From: Siphonodentalium dalli
Lineage: Eukaryota > Mollusca > Scaphopoda > Gadilida > Siphonodentaliidae
Direction of reading: 5' to 3'
Length of the DNA: 64,000 bases
NCBI GenBank assembly: GCA_032622095.1
Contig: CP136069.1
Span: 169,376,394 to 169,440,393, forward strand
Positions 1 to 10,259 of this stretch are shown here, piece after piece (positions within the stretch are counted from its first letter, which is position 1; each line of letters opens with the position of its first letter). The position numbers and the translations under genes were made by a program. The notes beneath the pieces were generated by a model. That model saw only the letters and a list, made by a program, of their open reading frames with translations, was not told the DNA's origin and made no database searches.

Positions 1-69
1 ACGCTAAAATTGCCAAATCTCTGGACAATACGACGGATTTGTGTTGCTGATATCACCGCAATCCAATTC

Positions 70-81
70 TCTCTTTTGCAG
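70..81 (+). promoter_or_regulatory. Probable 3' splice acceptor upstream of neuropeptide start
   Basis: A pyrimidine-rich stretch ends in TTTTGCAG with the AG at 80-81, 17 bases before the ATG at 99. It fits a 3' splice site, so the coding exon would begin at about 82 with a short 5' UTR and an upstream non-coding exon would lie outside the window. This is inferred from the consensus alone. Confidence 0.5.
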
Positions 82-98
82 GAAATAAGCGGCGCTTT

Positions 99-611
99 AT
101 GGGGAAGATGTCTCTCCTGGCCTCGATGGTCTCAATTCTCCTGGTCGCTGGTGGAATCTTGAGCGCCCCCATCACGCGTAACGATGCTGCTAGCATCGGT
201 GCAGACGTCAGAGAAGCCAACCCAATCGGCGATGGACAAGATATCGAGTTGCCGGACTTACAATATCTTACAATGACACAGCTACGCGCTATAGACTATA
301 GAGTTCGGAGAGAATGCGTAAGGAGGCTACTGCGCATGACACCAACAGCGTTGGCTCAAATATTTTGTGATTCGGCCGGTTTAGGAACAACCGGTCCAGT
401 GAAGTCACACATACTCGACTTCGCAGAACAAGAGCAAACAATAACTCCAAAAAGAAACATAAATTGGAAAATGACAATGGAAAAGCGACAGCGACTTTCG
501 ATCCTCGGTCCGTTGAGGAATTTGGCGGATCTACTGGCGTCGGAATCGAGACGTCATTACGTTCCTCTTTCCAGTTTATCTTATAACCAACACCTCCTAA
601 AAGTTGGCTAA
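99..611 (+). CDS. Neuropeptide precursor, egg-laying-hormone/DH44/CRF-like
   Basis: This 170-residue secreted precursor is complete within one exon. Residues 1-23 form a signal peptide: a short basic start, a hydrophobic core (SILLVAGGIL), then cleavage near LSA|P. A dibasic KR at 129-130 is followed by 39 residues beginning with Gln (possible pyroglutamate) and ending HLLKV, then Gly170 and the stop. Gly170 would donate a C-terminal amide. The mature segment carries LSILGPLRNLADLLASES, which has the hydrophobic spacing of molluscan egg-laying hormone and of DH44/CRF peptides, and 39 amidated residues is a usual length for that family. Another basic site is PKR at 118-119; the only two cysteines are C73 and C90. 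By family knowledge such peptides act through secretin-type GPCRs on reproduction or fluid balance. An internal ATG at codon 4 is an alternative start. The frame is intact. Family assignment is by eye, not by search. Confidence 0.72.
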   Translation: MGKMSLLASMVSILLVAGGILSAPITRNDAASIGADVREANPIGDGQDIELPDLQYLTMTQLRAIDYRVRRECVRRLLRMTPTALAQIFCDSAGLGTTGPVKSHILDFAEQEQTITPKRNINWKMTMEKRQRLSILGPLRNLADLLASESRRHYVPLSSLSYNQHLLKVG

Positions 612-897
612 AGGAATTATCTCTCTTCCCATGAAGCATGCTGGTGAAATTTACCCAAGGCGTGGTTTCTCGGAAGTTTTTCGCATTGTATTGCTAACTT
701 GTTTATCGTTTCGTGTTATCGTCATGGGAAAAAATAACCTACATATCAGACGCCAACACCAATGAAGTGTTACGACGTTCGTTCATGTTAATCTTAAGTC
801 TTGCATGAATACAGACATAATACAGACCAGAGGATGTGATAGTCGCCAAAAATATCTCACATTTGACTGAAACGATGTCATATTCTGCTCGAGATTC
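612..897. other. 3' flank of neuropeptide gene, nothing recognised
   Basis: This is presumed 3' UTR or flank. I see no convincing coding sequence. The nearest canonical AATAAA on the plus strand lies near 1086, inside a repeat, so the polyadenylation site is uncertain. Confidence 0.4.
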
Positions 898-1100
898 TGT
901 TAACCCTTTCCTTACTAATGGATTATTCCATCCAGTTATAAAGGTATACATGTGAATGTTCCATAATTCATCTTGGGGATGTTCGAGAAATATAAGCGGA
1001 TGACAGACAGGCGAAATAATAATATAAGTGCAAAATAATTACTATTCGTTTCCTAAGGAAACTTACTCTCCAATGACTATTTAGTAAATAAAGTGTTAGA
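898..1100 (+). mobile_element. Diverged TTAA-flanked MITE (copy 1 of family with 3196-3428)
   Basis: It starts GTTAACCCTTTCCTTAC and ends in TTTAGTAAATAAAGTGTTAG, a decayed version of the inverted termini of the intact copy at 3196-3428. The interior shares blocks such as TTATAAAGGTATACAT and CAATGACTATTTAGTAAA with that copy. A third copy lies on the minus strand at about 62955-63200. Confidence 0.6.
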
Positions 1101-1250
1101 TAGTACAGTAATTCCCTAAATAATCGACTCCTTACTGAGAGCTTTCCGATGAATGGCAACAAGCCATATTTCCGACTAAATCCTGAAAAATTACCCATAA
1201 TTCTGCTGTGGTTAAGGAGTCGATTATTTAGGGCATTACTAGTCTGTATC
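1101..1250. repeat. Foldback hairpin element
   Basis: A perfect inverted 21-mer (1114-1134 against 1213-1233, core TAATCGACTCCTTA) is extended outwards by imperfect pairing, giving arms of ~35 bp around a ~78 bp spacer. This is typical of a small foldback MITE. It abuts or partly overlaps the end of the preceding element. Confidence 0.65.
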
Positions 1251-1274
1251 TCACAAGTTGTCAGATAACAACTG

Positions 1275-1345
1275 AGTTAACCCTTTCATATCTGAATCTT
1301 TAATGTTGCACCAGCGCCGCTCCCGTCGTGAAAGAGTGAATAGGG
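1275..1345. repeat. Short TTAACCCTTTCA-terminated fragment
   Basis: It begins TTAACCCTTTCA and ends TGAAAGAGTGAA. The middle (ATCTTTAATGTTGCACCAGC) is shared, in the same orientation, with the right end of the hairpin element at 4868-5096. It looks like a terminal fragment of that TTAA-flanked family. Confidence 0.5.
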
Positions 1346-2188
1346 ATTTTTGAGTACTTCTTTACTTCGTAAGAATTTATCTGTGAAATGTGTAACAATA
1401 ATCGATGCCGATTGAGAAGACAAAGACAACGTTTTAGCAAAAATCTGTTCAATCATAATGGATTTCACGAGACTTCCTGGTATTCGCGAGCTGACGCCTC
1501 TCACAATGACGTCAACACGAGGGGTGGTACCACATCACATGTCGTCTGGATGAATAATATGACTGTCAACGCATAGATGTTTGTCATGAAACTGGTTCTC
1601 ATGCGGCGGATGATGGTTTAAGTCTATATATAAAGATTAACCAGGACTTATCTTTCTGGTTCAACAGTATAGAGCATAATAGATGTATACTAAATGACAT
1701 GATAAACCACCACTCATTGGATTATAGGTATCCGAAGTAGTCAATTCTGTCGTTAGTCGCCATTTGAACTCTGAGCAAGTACCATGTCATAAATAAGAAC
1801 CCGATCCTCCATTTTATCATATGTATAAGGTTAAATATGTGTCGTGGCAGTATAGGCATTCCCTGCTGGGCTTAGCGCGTTAATTATAACACATCAGACA
1901 CCAGACAAAACATAGATGGCGGAATGGAATTCAAACAAATAAATATTATTAGAAAGCATTCGGTAATGTTATGCCACTTCCCCGTCAAATAAAGTTTGGG
2001 GGGAAGTTTCTTAGAATGTGCCACCACCACATGCCCGTTATTTCGTAAACGTTATTGTATGAAAAAGAGTGTTGTACGGTCACCGATGATGAATTTGTGA
2101 TCGATAAAAGGCTGCATGTTTGTATAACATATTTTGCCTTATGCCTATATATGTTAAGGAAGGTCTTGTAAAATAATAGGAAGAAAGG
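1346..2188. other. Unassigned AT-rich sequence
   Basis: I found no coding region, repeat or RNA gene. Short open frames here lack codon structure or recognisable motifs. Confidence 0.4.
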
Positions 2189-2650
2189 TGTACTGATGCT
2201 GAAGGGGTCACTCTCACAAAAAAGTGCTGAAGGGTACACAGGGTTTGAAAATGTGCTGAAGGGTACACATGGTTTGAAAATATGCTGAAGGGTACACATG
2301 GTTTGAAAATGTGCTGAAGGGTACACATGGTTTGAAAATGTGCTGAAAGGTACACATGGTTTGAAAATGTGATGAAGGGTACACATGGTTTGTGATAACA
2401 ATGTTAATTAAACTGTGTTTCTGAAAGTCTGGCGCGCATTAGCAGTTTGTTTAAATTTCATTTTAATGTTCATCGGAACGTAAATAATTATTCATTACAT
2501 AAATCATGGCAGATACGAAAACTAAACGTCACTTAGAACTACATTTAAAAACCTGTGTACCCTTCAGCACATTATCAAACCTGTGTACCCATCAGCACTT
2601 TTTTTTTATGAGAGTGACCCCTTCAGCTGTACTGATATCAATATTCTGTA
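2189..2650. repeat. Inverted repeat carrying a 29 bp minisatellite
   Basis: About six tandem copies of a 29 bp unit (core TGCTGAAGGGTACACATGG) occupy 2223-2393. The left arm, including GGGGTCACTCTCA and the first repeat units, recurs inverted at about 2552-2645 (TGTGTACCCTTCAGCAC, then GAGAGTGACCCCTTCAG). The spacer is ~150 bp. Units in one arm differ from each other by one or two bases. Confidence 0.75.
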
Positions 2651-3195
2651 TAAAATTTAGATTTTTCAGGTCCAAGTACATGTACGTGTAAACCATATTC
2701 CCTTCATTGTTGCCAATTAATGTTGAATTGGTTGTTTTCCCATACATTCGGGTACAAACATGACTAGGTTCGAAACATCTGCTATTTTATAACACAAGTT
2801 CGCCAAAACTGGTATTAAATTGCACAGGTTGAAGACAACATGCATATTGCACTAACACTAACGAGATTTTCACAAACTTGGTAATTTACTAGACGTTTTG
2901 CTAACCTGTGTAACTTGAAGACACATGGCGGTTTGCGCTCCAAAAATACACCTAAAGATATTAGATTTAGAATTGTTCCTGGTATATAACTACGTTTCTA
3001 TGAGCGTTATATTTCACAGAAAGTCCCATAGACGTCTTGAAAAATACAACTTCGAACTGCTTTGAACACAAAAATCGGACCCTGAGCAAATACTACTTAC
3101 TAAACCTTATTTTTTCTGCACCATCGAATGATATGGTTTTGATGCAGCATGTGTCACAGTATATCACTCAGTGAGAAGACGATACATTCCGACGA
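2651..3195. other. Unassigned sequence
   Basis: Nothing recognised: no supported coding, RNA or repeat structure. Confidence 0.4.
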
Positions 3196-3428
3196 TTAAC
3201 CTTTCTTTACAAAATGGAATTTCCCATCAATTATAAAAGTATACATTTGAATGGCGTATGATTCATTGAGATGTTTTTTTTCTTCAGAAAATATAATACC
3301 GGTACAGATTACAGATGAATTAAAATGAGTTGGTCGGAAAAGTCCAGAAAATAACGGCCTGAACTTATTATCTGAACTTTTCCCCAAGGGAGATACTCGA
3401 CAATGAGTATTTAGTAAAGAAAGGTTAA
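3196..3428. mobile_element. 233 bp TTAA-terminated MITE, intact termini
   Basis: The ends TTAACCTTTCTTTAC (3196-3210) and GTAAAGAAAGGTTAA (3414-3428) are exact reverse complements, with AAAT continuing the match after one mismatch. TTAA at both ends with a CC(C)TTT start is the pattern of piggyBac-superfamily non-autonomous elements. It has no coding capacity. Diverged copies occur at 898-1100 and 62955-63200. Confidence 0.75.
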
Positions 3429-3825
3429 TAGTAAAATGTTGACTTTATTTTCCTTTTCATCAATTCCGCTAACACATCATGCATGAGTTACACAATTCTG
3501 TACGATTAACATTATTTTCTTTTCATAATACATGCGGTTCTGTGATTTCCCTTGCTTCATTCATTCACAAGTGTTAGTCCATGGGGTGAATATTTACAAT
3601 TGTAAAGGTCCATGCATACGGCGCATGTGACTTCTCATTTAGAACAAACGTAATCTCATTGATGTATTCACACGGCGGCGCGACCATTTGTTCTATTTGA
3701 GCGTCGCGAACTGAGCGTTTATTCGGATGTTTCCGGCTTTTTCGACGACGGAGATAGACAAGCTATCGGATCTGGCATATATCAATATTGCCAAGGTTAT
3801 ATGAAATCATGAAAATGTGAGGGTT
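3429..3825. other. Unassigned sequence
   Basis: Nothing recognised. The stretch directly before 3826 may be more of the degraded LINE, but I cannot show it. Confidence 0.35.
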
Positions 3826-4616
3826 GTTAACAATCTGCTGGACCTGGTACTCACGACACAAGCCGACCAACAAAATTAACTATTCGTCGTCGCTAAAGTT
3901 AGCCCGATCTAGTTCATGTTGATGAACAAGAGGAACCTTGACCCAAGTAGGATGACGAATAGCCACGGTAAAGTGTTAACACAGTTGACGCAGAAATCGC
4001 GACGCATGCATCTCCGTCTGAATGGGCCTTTACATTATATAACATCAAACCTCGCACACCAATCATCAACGAACAACACCATTGTATTTATGGCGGGAAC
4101 ATATCACCACCCGGCTGATTCCTGTGTATCCTCCTCACACAACTTTGTTGCGGGGTGGGGAGGTATAACATGTTTCTTGAAAACGAATTCAGCAAACCTG
4201 GTGTTTCATCAGTTCCAAAAGCAAACTCCGTGCAGCTGTTCGTATCATTATCTTAGCTGACAGCGAGTTCTGAAATGCACCGACCTGATGGTTTTGATGA
4301 ATCTCTAAAACTTCAGACACTGCAGGAGAGGAGAAAAATATTGCGCCTATGTTTATTCATTAAGGGGCTGACTGGTGCGGCAAATATTCCAATAGATCAT
4401 ATTCAACCACCAGAAATGTTTACAAGTAAAATGCATTCGAAACATTTCATCAGACCCAGAGCAGACACCTACAAATTTAGCTTCATATCCAGAACTGATG
4501 TTAAAGATTGGAACAGCTTGTCAGAGTGTGTATTTTTTCACTCATTAATTGATGGTGACCCAGCCTCAAAACTTAAACAAATCCTTACTAGTAACGCATA
4601 TATTCAGAACCCTTGA
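3826..4616 (+). pseudogene. Degraded CR1/L2-like LINE, endonuclease tail and RT C-terminus
   Basis: At 3826 the translation NNLLDLVLTTQADQ resembles the end of the LINE apurinic endonuclease domain, which usually reads N-x-LDLVLT. At 4275-4616 a 113-residue frame matches the C-terminal part of non-LTR reverse transcriptases: LQERRKILRLCLFIKGL, then MHSKHFIRPRADTYKFSF, RTDVKDWNSLSE and a final hydrophobic segment. Between them the reverse transcriptase core is missing or unreadable, so the copy has a large internal loss and frameshifts. It is a dead fragment. The CR1/L2 assignment comes from motif style and could be another LINE of that broad group. Confidence 0.65.
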
Positions 4617-4867
4617 TTCATGGACGGTGTAATGTTGTGTATACACGTATAACCTTACAGACGAAGAAGATAGTCCGTATTTGTTTTATTGTAGTTTAGT
4701 CGTCGCCATAATGTCGCATCAGTTTGTGGATGGTGGAAAGACCACACAGAGTGATAAGTCTACTGGTTAATCACACCACTGCACGTAGAAACCACAGACC
4801 CCTCGAAAACAACTGACAAGACTTGCCCTATACATGGATCAGGTTACCTTCCCGATACGTGGCTCCC
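4617..4867. other. LINE 3' flank, nothing recognised
   Basis: Possibly the 3' UTR of the preceding LINE remnant. No simple-repeat tail is visible. Confidence 0.3.
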
Positions 4868-5096
4868 AAATTTGCACTCTGCCAATGCATTCTCTTATAT
4901 ATGTGAGTCACCCATATGTAGAGAGCCTCGCATATAAAAGATAATACATTGGCCTAACAATATCCACATTGACCTTGTAAGCCAATACATTCTCATATAT
5001 ATGAGAGGCTCTCTATGGCAATCGCAAATATAAGATAATGCACTGGCACATGATCTTTAATGCTGCACCAGCACAGCTCCCGTCATGAAAGGGTTA
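4868..5096. mobile_element. Old double-hairpin MITE (family A relative)
   Basis: Two diverged hairpins lie in tandem, 4873-4952 and 4983-5047. Both have arms of the GCCAATGCATTCTCTTATAT type seen in the family A elements. The right end is CATGAAAGGGTTAA, a different terminus from the standard GTTGGGTAAAGGGTTAA. Many substitutions in the arms show that it is older than the other copies. Confidence 0.7.
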
Positions 5097-5347
5097 AGGG
5101 ACTCATACGATTCTCGGCAACGCTGGACGGATCATGATGTCCTGTTGCACCATGCACTTTACCAATTGAGCCACCTTGCCCCCCCCCACCCACACTCGTG
5201 TGAAACTGCACTTTCGGTGTCATGTCGAATATATTAGCAGATTATAGTACAACTGTCATGGCATGCATTGGATGGATATCTGAAATATATATAGTCTCGA
5301 TAATTGGATTGTGAAGTCGTTCTCAAATTTATACGTGATGAAATGAG
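5097..5347. other. Unassigned sequence with a C-run
   Basis: It contains a cytosine-rich run near 5170-5185. Nothing else recognised. Confidence 0.35.
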
Positions 5348-5707
5348 CGTTCAGACGACCACGATTCAATCGTAAGTGGAAAGTTTTCTGTCGTGGGTAG
5401 TATACGGTATAGTTGGACTGCGCGTGCTCACGTCACAAGATCGCGAGACATTAATATCAAGCACTGTTTGATTTTATATGGGAAATCGTGGGAAATCCTT
5501 GGTTACCTCCACTTGCCACGGAATCGCAGGAGTGTGTATGTAAAACGCGTAGATGGGAAGATCGTAGGGTGGTCAATCATGGCTTAAATGTACGAACGAC
5601 CCACGATATCATCATCTGCGACAACATCGCAATCGTGTGAACAAACTACCCACGATTTTGTCGGGCCCAATTCCTCCGCTTACGATTGAATCGTGGTCGT
5701 CTGAACG
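5348..5707. mobile_element. ~360 bp MITE with 29 bp perfect terminal inverted repeats
   Basis: The arms at 5348-5376 and 5679-5707 are exact reverse complements (start CGTTCAGACGACCACGATTC). Imperfect pairing continues inwards through CGTGGGTAGT and ACTACCCACG. The interior is non-coding. I see no clear target duplication, so the superfamily is not assigned. Confidence 0.75.
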
Positions 5708-5849
5708 TTCAATTTTAAGATATAAGTCATACAACGGCGACGTCCTGACAAATGGTGATCGCGCAATACTCACTCGTTAAAGATCCACGTTCCGAATTGA
5801 CAATATATCAGTCAAATTTTCCTAAGATTATTTTCAGCTTACCAAGCCA

Positions 5850-5948
5850 AAGAAAAAATAAATACTTACAGGCACCGTCACATGTATGCATGGTACATCG
5901 CGAAAATCAACTAAAAAATCCATCCGCTTTACATTGAAAACGTGTATA
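5850..5948 (+). repeat. Diverged repeat shared with 38150-38250
   Basis: The block AATACTTACAGG...ACATCGCGAAAATC...CATTGAAAACGTGTA aligns in the same orientation with 38150-38250 (AATACTTGCAAT...ACATCGCGAAAAAAC...GTTGAAAACATGTAC). It is a low-identity dispersed repeat of unknown type. Confidence 0.4.
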
Positions 5949-5950
5949 AA

Positions 5951-6110
5951 TAGAGAGTAATCAAATGGTTTCGATGATTATGTGAAATTCACGAGGGGAG
6001 TTGGGCCTGGTAAAACCCAAGTGAGCGGAGCGAACGATGGTTTTACCAATATGACCGGCTCCCCGCGTGAATTATATCACATAAATATAGAAACCAATTG
6101 ATTATTCTCT
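5951..6110. repeat. ~160 bp near-palindromic hairpin element
   Basis: The outer arms (GAGAGTAATCAA on the left, TTGATTATTCTC on the right) and the inner arms (ATTCACGAGGGGAG against CTCCCCGCGTGAAT, then GGTAAAACC against GGTTTTACC) pair over nearly the whole length. The head of the hairpin reads GAGCGGAGCGAAC. Confidence 0.65.
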
Positions 6111-6270
6111 TTATTGCATACTTTCCACCATGTACTAAAAGTCTAAAATGCGCTAATTCTAAAGACAATATGTAACAAAATAGTCCCAGAACAGCTGATC
6201 GCGTGCGCTCACCGGGGACGTAATTCACAGTATCACTTTTAATTCACTAAGAAATCCTTACAAATCACGG

Positions 6271-6801
6271 CTTTAAAGATACGGGCGGCGTTGGCGGTGG
6301 GTTTGCTGATAAAATATTCACCTCCGTCAAAAACCACCATAAACAGAAAGAATAGTAAAATATAGACAGACCTTGTTCTTATACCATTCAGAAATATGGC
6401 ATAAACAGTATGTTATTGTCAATTTTTTTTCCTTTGTTATGTAAACAAAAGCAAAAAAACGTTAATTTACCTGGCTTTTGTTTAGATCCGGATATGGTAA
6501 ACATAAAGAGCGTTATTTGTTACTATGCTCCTGATATGGAAAAAATAAACAGCGTCTATATCATTTGTGTGTGATTAACCAATAGAATTGAGCTGTGTTA
6601 TGTAAACAGAAGCACAACTTATGTAACACGAGCAGGCTCTTGTTTACGTACACCATCGTACGTCTTGACGACAATATACTATTTACGCGCTGATTATGTT
6701 TGGCATATGAACAAAACTGTTTACATTTTAATATTCCTTCTGTTGATGGCGATTTGAACTATGAATATTTTTGCGACGAACGCCGACCCGTAGCCTTTAA
6801 G
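6271..6801 (-). mobile_element. Family B MITE, full length (~530 bp), minus orientation
   Basis: The termini CTTTAAAGATACGGGCGGCG and CGCCGACCCGTAGCCTTTAAG are imperfect inverted repeats. The interior carries two AAAGAGCGTT-type boxes ~45 bp apart, separated by CCTGATATGGAA, plus shared blocks TTATGTAAACAAAAGC and TGACAATAACATACTGTTTA. It is non-coding. Other copies: 16319-16608, 19317-19556, 20690-21183, 32270-32693, 38495-38996, 43425-43927 and 45159-45661. Confidence 0.8.
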
Positions 6802-7066
6802 TGTGTAATAACTGAACATAATTTATAACGCTCTTTATTATAAATTGTGTTTTGTGAAAAGAAAGCATGGACGCTCTTGTCAAATATTCCATCATTGGAA
6901 TTATTGCTTGCCGGACACAATTTCAAAACTCCCCTTCTGAAAGTCGACATCTAACCACCCAGCCTGTTCTCCGGAAAATAAGCTCAAACTGAACTTGTTT
7001 CAAAAACCCAAATAAGCCGAATCTGAATTATGCTATATGTATGAACCTAAATGCGCACACTCTGTG
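6802..7066. other. Unassigned sequence
   Basis: Nothing recognised. Confidence 0.35.
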
Positions 7067-8853
7067 GGTTACAATACACCAAATACAAATTAGTAGAGTG
7101 ATTTCCCCTGGGACCCCCAAGCTAGGATCAGCATAAAAAAAATTCTGGCAGCTGAATGGTCAATGATACATGGATGAAAAGTACACGAAAAAATGCACAA
7201 ATGTGTTTCCCGTCGAGAAACATCAAATATAACCACATGGTAAATGGTTATGGCTGTGCAAGTGGCGAATAATTTATGGGAGGTGTTTGCGTTTTTTTCG
7301 ATGTCATTTTTTTCTCAATTTTAAGAGTAGTGTGACGTTTGTCGAGCTCCAGTGTGATCTACCATGTTAACATGTACTTTTGTGCACATTTCTGTGTGTC
7401 TAAAAGGACGTTCTTTAATTTCAAAAACTCGTGCAGGGTCAAAGCTTTGCAACGAATATAGACCAGCGGGATTTGTTAACACTGAGGCCTATGTAAATCA
7501 TTTGGTGTATTGTAACCTATAGTGAAAAATGGTCGTTTTTCAGATTTCTGCTCTGAAACAAGTCCCGTGTTCATTATGCCCATGAAACAAACTGGAACCA
7601 TAAAGCACGCGATACGACAGCGTATTTGGCGCCGGAGCCGTCCAATAAAATTACAAATTAACCCCTCTGATGCTATTTCTGCTTCTCGTTGTAGAACCGA
7701 AAATTACCATTTTCGACCTATTTTTGGGCCCAATGGTGTCCCTTTAATGAATGTGACACCATATTTGTTGGCGTTCGACATCCTAGATGATCGACAAGGC
7801 AGATTTGTCGGGTTTGGGCACGACATGAGAGTAAAGCGTGACGTCAGATGGACCATACCCTAAAATATGATGCAAAATCGGACCCGATTCGGGTCAAACT
7901 AAGTTGAATTGCCCCTGTTAGATGACAGGTTGACAAAAAAGCCTACCATGGAAGTTTGCAGAAATGGTTCGACTATCCAACGCGCACAAATTTCGGCCAA
8001 TAAATATATTCTTGTGACGGGACAATTTTGATTTTCTGTCGATTTTTTTCGAAAATTGTGTAGGTGCACCCAATGTGAAACCTAAGTGCGCCCAATTCGC
8101 CTAACGAATCGCATGGCATATTTTCTGGAAGTGGTATCTACAAGCTATCAGATCGACAACCTGTATGTACATCGTCATTGTTTACTTTGCCAATATTCAG
8201 CTAAAATTAAAAAAAATTGACATTCAAGTCAAAGTAATTTATTTGCAAATTCAGCTATGGGTGGTGACAGAAAAGGGTTAATAAAGTAAGAACACAGACA
8301 TATTTCGAATCAAATTTATTTATTTTGACGTGGGTATATAAATGGACGCAATATAACATCATTTGGGCGACTTTCATTACCTTCCAGTGATCACTATAGG
8401 TTACAATACACCAAATACAAATTAGTAGCGTGATTTCCCCTGGGACCCCCAAGCTAGGATCAGCATAAAAAAAATTCTGGCAGCTGAATGGTCAATGATA
8501 CATGGATGAAAATTACACGAAAAAATGCACAAATGTGTTTCCCGTCGAGAAACATCAAATATAACCACATGGTAAATGGTTATGGCTGTGCAAGTGGCGA
8601 ATAATTTATGGGAGGTGTTTGCGTTTTTTTCGATGTCATTTTTTTCTCAATTTTAAGGGTAGTGTGACGTTTGTCGAGCTCCAGTGTGATCTACCATGTT
8701 AACATGTACTTTTTTGCACATTTCTGTGTGTCTAAAAGGACGTTCTTTAATTTCAAATACTCGTGCAGGGTCAAAGCTTTGCAACGAATATAGACCAGCG
8801 GGATTTGTTAACACTGAGGCCTATGTAAATCATTTGGTGTATTGTATGTAACC
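7067..8853. mobile_element. 1.8 kb element with ~450 bp direct terminal repeats
   Basis: Direct repeats at 7067-7517 and 8399-8853 differ by only about half a dozen substitutions and one small TGTA insertion. Each repeat itself has 17-18 bp inverted ends (GGTTACAATACACCAAAT and its complement). The whole unit is bounded by TGTG on both sides, a candidate 4 bp target duplication. The 881 bp interior begins TATAGTGA and ends TCACTATA. The overall plan resembles a non-autonomous LTR element or two identical MITEs moving as a composite. No primer-binding site or polypurine tract is evident. Confidence 0.65.
7522..7863 (+). CDS. Unrecognised 113-residue frame inside the direct-repeat element
   Basis: An open frame starts four bases after the left direct repeat and encodes a basic protein, with LQINPSDAISASRCRTENYH and FRPIFGPNGVPLMN in the middle. 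I recognise no family. It could be a remnant of the element's own gene or chance; its position at the very start of the interior is the only support. No domain, signal peptide or membrane segment is visible. Confidence 0.2.
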   Translation: MKNGRFSDFCSETSPVFIMPMKQTGTIKHAIRQRIWRRSRPIKLQINPSDAISASRCRTENYHFRPIFGPNGVPLMNVTPYLLAFDILDDRQGRFVGFGHDMRVKRDVRWTIP

Positions 8854-8920
8854 TGTGGCCCGCGCCAAAAATTAGAACAAATACAAGTATACTCGTTCGA
8901 CAATATCGATTAGCAACATA

Positions 8921-9270
8921 TCCTCGCGATAATACGCACATAATCGACCTTTAATGTGCAATAGGTACATATGTGATTATTTTATTCTAAAATAAGCAGG
9001 TACTGGACTCATACCCGTTATTTCGTCTTATGGTGCGGACGACAGTGAAACACATGTTAAACAGCGTACACCTGAAAAGTCGTGAGGTGGATTAATTGTG
9101 TCATTGTCCGCACATAATCTGCTTAGAATCGATTTAGATTCAATGAGACTAAAACGCTCCTATTTTCAGCAAATTATCTACTCAAAATGAGGCGATTCTA
9201 AGCAGATTATCTACCTAGAACAAGTTGTATTATAAGGATATACTGTGCTGGTTTTCGGCAGAACAGGCTG
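8921..9270 (+). repeat. ~350 bp dispersed repeat D, copy 1
   Basis: It aligns in the same orientation with 47437-47800. Shared blocks include AATACGCACATAATCGAC, TCTGAAAAGTCGT-type sequence, CACATAATCTGCTTAGAATC and a final AGAACAGGCTG. The second half has an internal inverted repeat (ATAATCTGCTTAGAATCG against CGATTCTAAGCAGATTAT). Non-coding. Confidence 0.65.
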
Positions 9271-10252
9271 CAAATAGGGTTAAGGTGGAGTTCATAATTG
9301 GGATAAAGCGCAATCGGAGTTTGATTGAGAATATGATCACATTGGGCTTGCGAGATAAGCGATCGAATTGAATTGCAATGTGGACCATATGCACGCCGTA
9401 TAGGTCGCCTCGCATATATAAGAGAATGCATATTATTATACTCATTCCAGTTTTCGACGCAGTCGAGCATTAATTTGATTTGTATAATGTTGGAACACGA
9501 ATCTCAAGCGCCAAAGCATTCGCAATCATCGGACGATGATTCCGGTTCAGATTCATGTTGTTCCAAGGGAGATACTGATGTGGGGTTATGAAGTCGGCAC
9601 AGTCTTGTTGGAGATAACATTTAATCGTCATAGCAAATGAAGAGATGTGCGGTTGGTGACCGGAAATATTGTGATGTCCACGGTTGATAAAATAACAACC
9701 CGGCTCAACGCCGCCTGTTGGAAGGACCCTGCTTCGAATCGGAATCGGGGAAGGAAATGAATGAGAATCGGAAAGAGAATAGAAGTGACCACCAGGAAGA
9801 TGAGATATTGGTATTTATATCACCCGGAGCTATGTATAGGATAGCTTGTGCTATGACTCAGATAATGGGTTTAACATGTGTTGAACACATGTTCCGTATA
9901 TTTTATGTTAATAATTCTGGTCATCATTTGACCGATGTGCTCGATACAGAGAGGTTGGATAAATAGTTTGCTTTGTAAGCACTCTTTTTCCTTATATTCC
10001 GATCACCCAATACGCTATAATATAATCATACTGGTATAGTAACACACATCGATTTGGGGTTCATATAATATTTATATATGTCTAGATGATGCTGAATTGG
10101 TATATATAATAGGTTGGTATATAATATGTGGGGTAATACTGGATTATTCCACACTGAGAGTATGACAGGAAAGGTAGAATAAAAGAAAAAGGAGAAAAAC
10201 GACTCCGCCGCAATATCGAAGGCGTTTGATTTGTTCAAAAGCTATAGGTTAC
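9271..10252. other. Mostly unassigned; fragment of family A hairpin
   Basis: At 9400-9432 the sequence TAGGTCGCCTCGCATATATAAGAGAATGCAT matches half of a family A hairpin by position and wording. Two short frames (9373-9591 and 9718-9966, acidic and Ser-rich) have no recognisable domain and I do not call them genes. Nothing else seen. Confidence 0.45.
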
Positions 10253-10259
10253 ATGGAAC

